DNA from: an uncultured Oscillospiraceae bacterium
Lineage (GTDB): Bacteria > Bacillota > Clostridia > Oscillospirales > Acutalibacteraceae
NCBI GenBank assembly: GCA_905193585.1
Contig: CAJJPG010000045.1
Span: 1-12,716, forward strand
Reading direction: 5' to 3'
Length of the DNA stretch: 12,716 nt
This document shows, piece by piece, positions 6,691-12,716 of this stretch; the first letter of the stretch is position 1, and every line of letters begins with the position of its first letter. The notes below the pieces were generated by a model that saw only the letters and a program-made list of their open reading frames with translations, did no database searches and had not been told where the DNA came from. The position numbers and the translations under genes were made by a program.

Positions 6691-7546
6691 TGCGCGCCCT
6701 CGCTTTCATATCAGCTAACACCTTTACGGCGCGTTCCACCGTGAAAACATCGTTCGGCACGCAGAGCCCCGCGGCTTTAAGCTCATAAAAAACGCGGGTT
6801 ACAATAGGAACGTTTAAGCCTATTTCGCGCAGTTTATCGCCGTTTTTAAAGACGTTTTCCGTAGTATCAAACATAAACAGGCTGCCCTTGTTCATAACCA
6901 GCAGCTTATCCGCCAGTACCGCCATATCCTCCATGCTGTGGGATATTACAATAACGGTGGCAGGGGCAGCGGCACGGTAATCGAATATTATTTTCATAAC
7001 GTCCTCGCGGCCTTTGGGGTCAAGCCCCGCAGTAGGCTCGTCGAACACGATTATTTCGGGGCGCATTGCCATAACGCCCGCAATAGCCACGCGCCGTTTT
7101 TCCCCGCCCGATAAATCAAAGGGGGATTTTTGAAGATACTCATCGCGAATACCCACAAGGCGGCAGGTATCAAGCACCCTTTTTTCAAGCTCCTCGCCCG
7201 AAAGCCCCATATTTGCGGGACCGAAAGAAACGTCTTTAAACACGGTTTCTTCAAAAAGCTGATATTCGGGGTATTGAAAAACAAGCCCCACCTTAGAGCG
7301 TATTTTGCGTATTTCTTTCGGGTTTTCCCATATGTTTTTATCATCAACCAGTATCTCGCCCGAAGTGGGTTTAAGCAGCCCGTTAAGGTGCTGCACAAGG
7401 GTTGATTTGCCCGACCCCGTATGACCGATAATACCTATTATTTTGCCCTTTTCGGCGGTAAACGAAACGTTTTTAACCGCGTCGTTTACAAACGGTGTAT
7501 TTCCGTCATAGGTGTGGGTAAGATTTTTCACCTCTAAAACTGACAA
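6683..7546 (-). CDS. ecfA2: ECF transporter ATP-binding subunit EcfA2
   Basis: A 287-residue ABC ATPase, the second of the paired energy-coupling ATPases. Motifs: Walker A GHTGSGKST (41-49), Q-loop Q91 followed by YPEYQLFEETVFKDVSFGP, a phrase characteristic of EcfA2 rather than EcfA1, signature LSGGEKRRVAIAG (145-157), Walker B IIVFDEPTAG (D169, E170) and switch His H203. All catalytic residues are present. The start is a TTG at 7546: it sits 9 nt after GGAGG (7556-7560), begins right at the conserved SVLEVKNLTHTY core, and no in-frame ATG is nearby. It lies 1 nt after the ecfA1 stop, and its own stop overlaps the ecfT start by 8 nt, so the three subunits are likely made in coupled amounts. 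Confidence 0.96.
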   Translation of the reverse strand: MSVLEVKNLTHTYDGNTPFVNDAVKNVSFTAEKGKIIGIIGHTGSGKSTLVQHLNGLLKPTSGEILVDDKNIWENPKEIRKIRSKVGLVFQYPEYQLFEETVFKDVSFGPANMGLSGEELEKRVLDTCRLVGIRDEYLQKSPFDLSGGEKRRVAIAGVMAMRPEIIVFDEPTAGLDPKGREDVMKIIFDYRAAAPATVIVISHSMEDMAVLADKLLVMNKGSLFMFDTTENVFKNGDKLREIGLNVPIVTRVFYELKAAGLCVPNDVFTVERAVKVLADMKARARNA

Positions 7547-7547
7547 A

Positions 7548-8399
7548 CTACTTTTCCTCCGAATGAAGCGCCGATATTATCTGCTCGGCTGCTTCTTTTA
7601 TAGAAAGCGCGTGGGTATCAACCGCAAAGCCGTTTTTCTTTAAATTATACAAAAGCTCGGCGGTCTGCGGTACGTCAAGCCCCACTTTTTTCAATCTTTC
7701 AACGTCCGAAAAAATAACCTTTGGTTTATCGTCGGCTATAATTTCGCCGTCGTTCATCACTATTACTCGGTCGGCGTTTTCCGCCTCCTCCATATAGTGG
7801 GTTATAAGCACTACGGTTATCCCCTTATCTTGGTTCAAACGGTGGAGAGTTGATATTATCTCTGCCCTGCCCTTGGGGTCCAGCATTGCGGTAGGCTCGT
7901 CCAGCACCAGGCACTCGGGCTGCATTGCTATTATTCCCGCTATGGCTATGCGCTGCTTTTGCCCGCCCGATAAATGGTGCGGGGTGGATTTTCTGAACTC
8001 CCACATATCAACGGCTTTAAGCGCGTCCTCTACCCTTTTCTCAATTTCCTTTGGCGGTATGCCGAGGTTTTCGGGGCCGAAAGCCACGTCTTCTTCCACA
8101 ATTGAGGCGATTATCTGATTATCGGGGTTTTGAAAAACCATACCCACCTTGCGTTTTACCTCAATTTCGGTTTCCTCATCCTTTGTGTTAATGCCGTCGG
8201 CAAGCACGTCGCCCGAGGTGGGCTTATTTAAGCCGTTGAGCATTTTCGCAAGTGTGGATTTTCCCGAGCCGTTGTGACCCAAAATTACCGTAAAGCTGCC
8301 GCGCTCTATATTAAGCGATAAATTTTTAACAGCGGCAAAGGTCTTTTCCTCGTCGGTATATTCATAGGTCACGTTTTTAACTTCAATTATATTATCCAT
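7548..8399 (-). CDS. ecfA1: ECF transporter ATP-binding subunit EcfA1
   Basis: A 283-residue ABC ATPase that pairs with EcfA2 beneath EcfT. Motifs: Walker A GHNGSGKST (41-49), Q-loop Q90 followed by NPDNQIIASIVEEDVAFGPE, a stretch typical of EcfA1, signature LSGGQKQRIAIAG (143-155), Walker B CLVLDEPTAM (D167, E168) and switch His H201. The C-terminal tail of about 50 residues (VGLDVPQTAELLYNL) is the usual EcfA extension. The ATG at 8399 overlaps the stop of the preceding methyltransferase gene by 8 nt (ATGGATAA). Only a weak AAGAG lies upstream, so reinitiation after the methyltransferase frame probably drives its translation. Its 3' end carries the ribosome binding site of ecfA2. Confidence 0.96.
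   Translation of the reverse strand: MDNIIEVKNVTYEYTDEEKTFAAVKNLSLNIERGSFTVILGHNGSGKSTLAKMLNGLNKPTSGDVLADGINTKDEETEIEVKRKVGMVFQNPDNQIIASIVEEDVAFGPENLGIPPKEIEKRVEDALKAVDMWEFRKSTPHHLSGGQKQRIAIAGIIAMQPECLVLDEPTAMLDPKGRAEIISTLHRLNQDKGITVVLITHYMEEAENADRVIVMNDGEIIADDKPKVIFSDVERLKKVGLDVPQTAELLYNLKKNGFAVDTHALSIKEAAEQIISALHSEEK
7556..7560 (-). promoter_or_regulatory. Ribosome binding site supporting the TTG start of ecfA2
   Basis: GGAGG on the minus strand, inside the last codons of ecfA1 and 9 nt before the TTG at 7546. It is the main reason for accepting a TTG start. Confidence 0.75.
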
Positions 8400-9264
8400 T
8401 TTCTCTTATCCAAACAGTAGTATTGCCCGCGGGCAGGCTGATTTTTTTATCGGTTACGTAAAGCCCTATTTCATCGGTTGCAACCGCGCCCGGGCGGTTT
8501 TTTATTACATAGCGGCTTACCATGTAATTGAGTATTGAGGGCGAAAGCCCGCCCGTGTAGGAATTAAGGAAGAAGAACTCCGCGTTATCTGAGAGCAACT
8601 TGCCCGTTTCGGTTAAAAGCTCGGTTAATTGCTGTTCCAACTTCCAAACCTCGCCGTCGGGTCCTCTGCCGTAAGAGGGCGGGTCCATTATTAACGCATC
8701 GTACTTATTGCCGCGGCGCACCTCTCGCTTTACAAATTTAAGGCAATCGTCCACAAGCCAGCGAACTGGCTTATCGCTAAGCCCGCTTGCCGCCGCGTTT
8801 TCCTTTGCCCACTGCACCATACCCTTAGAAGCGTCCACGTGGGTCACTTTCGCCCCCGCTTTAAGGCAGGCGACTGTAGCGCCCCCCGTATATGCGAAAA
8901 GGTTTAATACGGATAACGGGCGGTCGGCTTTTTTAATGATTTCAGCCGCCAAATCCCAGTTTACCGCCTGCTCGGGGAAAAGCCCCGTGTGCTTAAAGCC
9001 CATAGGCTTCAGGCGGAATGTAAGCCCCTTATATTCAATACTCCAAACGTCGGGTACTTTTTTAAGCGTTTCCCAATATCCGCCGCCGCTTTTAGAGCGG
9101 TGATATACGGCGTTTGCTCCGTTCCAGCGCTTATCGGTGCGCTTGCCTGACCATATTATCTGCGGGTCGGGGCGGATAAGAATAATATCGCCCCAGCGTT
9201 CAAGCCGCTCGCCCGCATCTGCGTCTATAAGCTCGTAATCGTCAAATCCCGTGACGGTTCTCAT
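8392..9264 (-). CDS. Class I SAM-dependent methyltransferase, RlmI-like (lacking PUA domain)
   Basis: A 290-residue Rossmann-fold methyltransferase of the RlmI/RlmK-related group. Visible motifs: HTGLFPEQ (92-99), SAM-binding motif I VLNLFAYTGGAT (119-130), acidic motif VDAS (143-146), DD at 172-173, and the catalytic-type DPPSYGRG (194-201). E. coli RlmI, which makes m5C1962 in 23S rRNA, is about 100 residues longer and starts with a PUA RNA-binding domain; none is seen here, so an rRNA substrate is an inference and the exact target is unknown. The start is the ATG at 9264, 1 nt after the glmM stop (TAAAATG), with GAGGG 11 nt upstream. The in-frame TTG at 9282 would add six residues and is rejected because its codon overlaps that site. 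The gene sits tightly between glmM and ecfA1, overlapping ecfA1 by 8 nt. Confidence 0.88.
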   Translation of the reverse strand: MRTVTGFDDYELIDADAGERLERWGDIILIRPDPQIIWSGKRTDKRWNGANAVYHRSKSGGGYWETLKKVPDVWSIEYKGLTFRLKPMGFKHTGLFPEQAVNWDLAAEIIKKADRPLSVLNLFAYTGGATVACLKAGAKVTHVDASKGMVQWAKENAAASGLSDKPVRWLVDDCLKFVKREVRRGNKYDALIMDPPSYGRGPDGEVWKLEQQLTELLTETGKLLSDNAEFFFLNSYTGGLSPSILNYMVSRYVIKNRPGAVATDEIGLYVTDKKISLPAGNTTVWIRENG

Positions 9265-9265
9265 T

Positions 9266-10612
9266 TTATGCTTTTCCCTCAATTACTTTCGCAACCTGCT
9301 TTGCAAGTCGCTTAATTTCAACAATGTCGTCGCCCTCAAGCATTACGCGTATGAGCGGCTCGGTGCCCGAGGCGCGCACAAGTATTCTGCCGCGCTTGCC
9401 GAGGGTCTTTTTAACCTCGTCAATAGCGCCGATAATTTCTTTATCCGTTGTAAGTTTAGCTTTAAGCTCGGGTGACGCGGTAATGTTTACAAGGGTCTGC
9501 GGCAGTACCGTCATAACCGATGCAATTTCGGAAGCCGCCTTGCCGGAAGACGAAATGATTGACGCGAGCATTGCGCCCGATAACTGACCGTCGCCCGTGG
9601 TTGCAAAGTTTTTGAATATAATATGCCCCGATTGCTCGCCGCCTATCTTGTAGTCGTGTTTCAGCATTTCTTCAAGCACATAGCGGTCGCCCACCTTGGT
9701 TTCAAGAACGGTAATATCGTTTTCCTCGGCAAAGCGCTTAAAGCCCATATTGGTCATAACCGTTACCACGGCGGTATCGTCCTTTAAAATGCCCTTGTTT
9801 TTCATATCCAGCGCAAAAACGGCTATCATTCGGTCGCCGTCTATCAGCTTGCCGTTTTCGTCCACTGCCAAGCAGCGGTCAGAGTCGCCGTCAAAAGCCA
9901 ACCCTAAATCAACGCTGTGACCGTTTACATAGTCAATAAGGTCTTCCATATGGGTTGAGCCGCAGCGCGCGTTTATATTAACGCCGTTGGGGTTATCGTG
10001 CATCATATGCACGTCGGCGCCCAGCTTTTTAAAGAATTTTTCGGCGGTGTAGGAGGCGCAGCCGTTAGCGCAGTCAATGGCTATTTTCATTCCCGTAAGG
10101 TCGGCTCTTACAGACCGCACAAGGTGGTCGATATATAAATCAACATAATCGTAGCGCGCGAAAACACTGCCCACGTCGCCGCCCACGGGGAACTCAATGG
10201 GGCTCATATCGTCAAGCACAAGCGCCTCGATTTCTTCCTCTAGCGCGTCGGGCAGCTTAAAGCCGTTGCCATCAAATATCTTTATTCCGTTATATTCGCA
10301 GGGATTGTGCGAGGCGGAAATCATAATTCCCGCGTCCGCCTCCCTATCCTTTACAAGATATGCGATTGCGGGGGTAGGCACAAAGCCCACAAGCACAACG
10401 TCCGCCCCGACAGAGCAAAGCCCCGCCGCCAGCGCCATTTCAAGCATATTTGAAGAAACGCGGGTATCCTTACCGATTAACACCTTTGGTTTTTCGGTGG
10501 TTTTCTCGGTAAGCACATAAGCCGCCGCTCTGCCTATATTCATGGCAAGCTCGCAGTTAAGCTCCTTGTTTGCAATACCTCTTGCGCCGTCTGTTCCGAA
10601 TAATCTGCCCAT
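9266..10612 (-). CDS. glmM: Phosphoglucosamine mutase GlmM
   Basis: A 448-residue cytosolic enzyme that converts glucosamine-6-phosphate to glucosamine-1-phosphate, en route to UDP-GlcNAc for peptidoglycan. It shows every family landmark: the N-terminal GRLFGTDGARG, the phosphoserine loop SASHNP with catalytic S101, the metal-binding DGDSDR (241-246), the sugar-binding GGEQSGH (324-330) and the C-terminal phosphate-binding RASGTEPLIR (413-422). Length is normal. The ATG at 10612 has AAGGAG 8 nt upstream; the GTG at 10621 in the same frame overlaps that site and is rejected. It begins 20 nt after ruvB. In many Bacillota glmM follows cdaA and a YbbR-domain gene; here neither is present and ruvABC precedes it instead. 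Confidence 0.97.
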   Translation of the reverse strand: MGRLFGTDGARGIANKELNCELAMNIGRAAAYVLTEKTTEKPKVLIGKDTRVSSNMLEMALAAGLCSVGADVVLVGFVPTPAIAYLVKDREADAGIMISASHNPCEYNGIKIFDGNGFKLPDALEEEIEALVLDDMSPIEFPVGGDVGSVFARYDYVDLYIDHLVRSVRADLTGMKIAIDCANGCASYTAEKFFKKLGADVHMMHDNPNGVNINARCGSTHMEDLIDYVNGHSVDLGLAFDGDSDRCLAVDENGKLIDGDRMIAVFALDMKNKGILKDDTAVVTVMTNMGFKRFAEENDITVLETKVGDRYVLEEMLKHDYKIGGEQSGHIIFKNFATTGDGQLSGAMLASIISSSGKAASEIASVMTVLPQTLVNITASPELKAKLTTDKEIIGAIDEVKKTLGKRGRILVRASGTEPLIRVMLEGDDIVEIKRLAKQVAKVIEGKA

Positions 10613-10620
10613 TGTAAACA

Positions 10621-10626
10621 CTCCTT
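10621..10626 (-). promoter_or_regulatory. Ribosome binding site of glmM
   Basis: AAGGAG on the minus strand, 8 nt before the ATG at 10612. It overlaps the alternative GTG at 10621 and so excludes it. Confidence 0.75.
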
Positions 10627-10632
10627 AAAAAA

Positions 10633-11676
10633 TTAAAAAATTGATTGCTGCGCGGCGTTTTCGCTCCGCCGTATTCCTAAATGGTCATATGCTAAGGCGG
10701 TAACGCACCTGCCGCGCGCCGTGCGCGTTAAAAAGCCTATCTGCATTAAATAGGGCTCGTACACATCTTCAATCGTCACGGCTTCCTCACCTACCGCGGC
10801 GGCAAGGGTATCAAGCCCCACAGGTCCGCCCGAGTAGTTGGTTATTATGGTTGTTAGCATTTTGCGGTCGAAATCGTCAAGACCCAGTTCGTCAATTTCA
10901 AACCTTGCAAGGGCGGCGCGCGCTACTTCTTCGGTAATGTCGCCGCGGAATTCAACCTGCGCAATATCCCGCACGCGTTTAAGCAGGCGGTTTGCAATAC
11001 GCGGCGTTCCGCGCGAGCGCGAGGCTATTTCGAGCGCGCCGTCTTTTTCTATTTCAATGCCCAAAATTCCCGCCGAGCGGGTTATTATCTGCGCAAGTTC
11101 CTCTGGGGTGTAAAGCTCCAAGCGCAGCAGCACCCCGAAACGGTCGCGCAAGGGGGCGGTAAGCTGCCCCGAGCGCGTAGTAGCGCCCACAAGGGTGAAG
11201 TGCGGCACGTCAAGCCTTATAGACCGCGCCGAGGGGCCTTTACCGAGTATAATATCAAGCGAGAAATCTTCCATCGCAGGGTAAAGTATTTCCTCAACAT
11301 TTCGCGGCAGGCGGTGAATTTCGTCAATAAAAAGCACGTCGCCCTCGTTAAGAGATGTCAGTATAGCTACCAAGTCGCCCTGCTTTTCAATTGCGGGGCC
11401 CGATGTTACGCGCAAATTAACCCCCATTTCTTTTGCAATAATGCCCGAGAGGGTGGTTTTACCGAGTCCCGGCGGGCCGTAAAGCAGCACATGGTCGAGC
11501 GATTCGTGCCTGCCGAGCGCCGCTTTAATGTATATGCTCAAATTTTCCTTAGCCTTTTTCTGCCCTATATATTCGTTAAGGGTTTTAGGGCGCAGGGATA
11601 GCTCCGCCTCGTCCTCTTTATAATCGTACTCGGGGGCTACAATGCGGTTTTCAAAATCCATTTCCTGTTCTATCAA
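10633..11676 (-). CDS. ruvB: Holliday junction branch migration ATPase RuvB
   Basis: A 347-residue AAA+ motor that drives branch migration of Holliday junctions with RuvA. Motifs: SLRPKTLNEYIGQ (27-39), Walker A GPPGLGKT (67-74), Walker B LFIDEIH (115-121), sensor 1 GATTR (164-168), the LRDRFG arginine-finger segment (176-181), sensor 2 GTPRIANR (223-230), and a C-terminal winged-helix DNA-binding domain with GLDTLAA and EPYLMQIGFLTRTARGR (307-323). The start is a TTG at 11676 with a near-perfect AAGGAGG 9 nt upstream. The ATG five codons later (11661) has AGGA only 1 nt before it, too close to work. The gene lies 3 nt after ruvA, completing the ruvC-ruvA-ruvB operon order. Confidence 0.97.
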   Translation of the reverse strand: MIEQEMDFENRIVAPEYDYKEDEAELSLRPKTLNEYIGQKKAKENLSIYIKAALGRHESLDHVLLYGPPGLGKTTLSGIIAKEMGVNLRVTSGPAIEKQGDLVAILTSLNEGDVLFIDEIHRLPRNVEEILYPAMEDFSLDIILGKGPSARSIRLDVPHFTLVGATTRSGQLTAPLRDRFGVLLRLELYTPEELAQIITRSAGILGIEIEKDGALEIASRSRGTPRIANRLLKRVRDIAQVEFRGDITEEVARAALARFEIDELGLDDFDRKMLTTIITNYSGGPVGLDTLAAAVGEEAVTIEDVYEPYLMQIGFLTRTARGRCVTALAYDHLGIRRSENAAQQSIF

Positions 11677-11679
11677 GGG

Positions 11680-12279
11680 TTATATCCTCCTTGCAAGGGA
11701 TTTAAGCGCCTGCTTAATAAGCTCTTCGGCAGTAAGTGTCTGGTCGAGCCTGCCCACGGCGAGAGACGCTTCGCCCTGCGAATACCCGAGCGACACAAGC
11801 GCCGCCACCGCCTCTGATGAGTTTGTGTGCGCCGTGGCGTTGCCTATCGCCTTTATATCCTCGCCGTCCTCTGCAATGGCGCCCACCTTATCCTTTAATT
11901 CAAGCACTATTCTCTGCGCTAATTTTATCCCGACCCCCGCAGCTGCGGTAAGCGCCTTTGCGTCGCCGCTTGCAATGTAAACGGTGAGCCTATCCGCCTC
12001 AAATTCCGAAAGAATGGCAATGCCCAGCTTTGCGCCTACCCCGTTTACCGAGGTTATCAGCTTAAAGGCGTTAAGCTCCGCCTCGCTCTCAAAGCCGTAA
12101 AGGTCGAGCGAATCCTCGCGCACCGCCAAGTGCGTGTATAAAAATACCTCGCTGCCCTTTGGCGGCAGGCGGTAAAGCGTGTTTTTCGTAACGGTGCAGC
12201 GAAGACCCACGCCGCCGCACTCTACCACCGCCGAGGTATTGTCGGTATATATCAGTTTTCCTCTTAAAGACGCAATCAT
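11680..12279 (-). CDS. ruvA: Holliday junction branch migration protein RuvA
   Basis: A 199-residue protein that binds four-way DNA junctions as a tetramer and recruits RuvB. The N-terminal OB-fold domain covers about residues 1-62 (MIASLRGKLIY start, LYTHLAVREDSLDLYGF at its end). Tandem helix-hairpin-helix motifs follow (VNGVGAKLGIAILSE from 78 and AAGVGIKLAQRIVLEL from about 112). A hydrophilic, probably flexible linker at about 135-152 leads to the small C-terminal RuvB-interacting domain (AVAALVSLGYSQGEA). Length is normal. The ATG at 12279 overlaps the ruvC stop as ATGA and has AAGGAGG 7 nt upstream within ruvC. Confidence 0.97.
   Translation of the reverse strand: MIASLRGKLIYTDNTSAVVECGGVGLRCTVTKNTLYRLPPKGSEVFLYTHLAVREDSLDLYGFESEAELNAFKLITSVNGVGAKLGIAILSEFEADRLTVYIASGDAKALTAAAGVGIKLAQRIVLELKDKVGAIAEDGEDIKAIGNATAHTNSSEAVAALVSLGYSQGEASLAVGRLDQTLTAEELIKQALKSLARRI
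11686..11692 (-). promoter_or_regulatory. Ribosome binding site supporting the TTG start of ruvB
   Basis: AAGGAGG on the minus strand, in the last codons of ruvA and 9 nt before the TTG at 11676. It pairs fully with the usual anti-Shine-Dalgarno sequence and may offset the weak start codon. Confidence 0.8.
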
Positions 12280-12716
12280 CTGCCCGCCTCCTTATATAAT
12301 CGTGAATAATCGGTACCCGAATAATTTGCGTGGCAAACCGCGAGTGCCAGCGCATCGGCGGTGTCGTCGGGCTTCGGCACCTTTTCAAGGTTTAAAAAGC
12401 TCTTTATCATTTCCATTACCTGCCGTTTTTCCGCCCTGCCGTAGCCGGTTATAGCCTGCTTTACCTGCAAGGGGGTGTACTCCGATATATTTAGCCCGTT
12501 TTGCGCGGCAGAAAGCACTATTACTCCCCTTGCCTGCGCTACATCTATTGCCGTGGTGGTGTTTGTGTTGAAATAAAGCTTTTCTACCGACATATCGTCG
12601 GGCTTATATTTTTCTATTACCGTATTCATATCGTCGTATATATCGCGAAGCCTGATTTCAAAAGGCAGACCCGCCTTTGTGATTATCGCTCCGAAGCCTA
12701 CAACCGAAAACTTGCC
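12276..12716 (-). CDS. ruvC: Crossover junction endodeoxyribonuclease RuvC, 5' end outside window
   Basis: The visible 146 codons run from the window edge to a TGA at 12278-12276. About 20 N-terminal residues, including the first catalytic Asp of the DPG motif, lie beyond position 12716. RuvC is the dimeric nuclease that resolves Holliday junctions. In fragment numbering, TKAGLPFEIRLRDIYD (13-28) is followed by VEKLYFN with catalytic E45. QARGVI and EYTPLQVKQAITGYGRA form the DNA-binding core, and KPDDTADALALAVCH supplies the last two metal-binding aspartates, D118 and D121. Nothing suggests truncation inside the window: an ATG at 12629 is internal, and conserved sequence continues upstream of it. 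The stop overlaps ruvA by 4 nt. Confidence 0.95.
   Translation of the reverse strand, partial: GKFSVVGFGAIITKAGLPFEIRLRDIYDDMNTVIEKYKPDDMSVEKLYFNTNTTTAIDVAQARGVIVLSAAQNGLNISEYTPLQVKQAITGYGRAEKRQVMEMIKSFLNLEKVPKPDDTADALALAVCHANYSGTDYSRLYKEAGR
12287..12293 (-). promoter_or_regulatory. Ribosome binding site of ruvA
   Basis: AAGGAGG on the minus strand within the 3' end of ruvC, 7 nt before the ruvA ATG, supporting independent as well as coupled initiation. Confidence 0.75.

Overview
The window is a run of ordinary bacterial chromosome from a Bacillota organism, most likely a clostridial one (Oscillospiraceae/Ruminococcaceae-like; the family-level guess is tentative). The grounds are strong AGGAGG-type ribosome binding sites, two well-supported TTG starts, a zinc-finger ClpE-type ATPase, and an ecfA1-ecfA2-ecfT-truA block in the order familiar from Firmicutes. 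Base composition is intermediate. All fourteen recognisable protein genes lie on the minus strand, so transcription runs from position 12716 down to 1. No tRNA, rRNA, insertion sequence, CRISPR array, phage gene or convincing intrinsic terminator was found.

In transcription order: (1) ruvC (5' end outside the window), ruvA and ruvB form the Holliday-junction resolution module, with ruvC/ruvA overlapping by 4 nt. (2) glmM, phosphoglucosamine mutase for UDP-GlcNAc synthesis, follows 20 nt after ruvB. (3) A short RlmI-like SAM-dependent methyltransferase starts 1 nt after glmM. (4) ecfA1, ecfA2 and ecfT encode the energy-coupling module of a group II ECF vitamin/micronutrient transporter. No substrate-binding S component is present, so the substrate cannot be named. 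(5) truA, tRNA pseudouridine synthase, follows. (6) A single-pass membrane protein with a predicted extracytoplasmic beta-propeller (DUF5711-like) and a CvpA-family membrane protein follow. (7) A ClpE-like Hsp100 unfoldase with an N-terminal zinc finger follows. (8) lemA and the start of a TPM-domain protein, a common pair, close the window.

Genes from ruvC to cvpA are separated by at most 20 nt or overlap, and three junctions share the same 8-nt ATG-NN-stop overlap, which implies co-transcription and translational coupling. The widest gaps are 37 nt (cvpA to clpE) and 83 nt (clpE to lemA). The latter holds a 17-codon open frame of unknown meaning and is the likeliest place for a transcription-unit boundary, although no promoter could be identified with confidence. 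No stretch over 300 nt lacks a gene.

I did not find an obviously new biological system. The points most worth a second look are the uncharacterised propeller protein between truA and cvpA, the ClpE-like protein with its long charged linker, the ECF-truA block detached from its usual ribosomal-protein context, and the tiny frame upstream of lemA.
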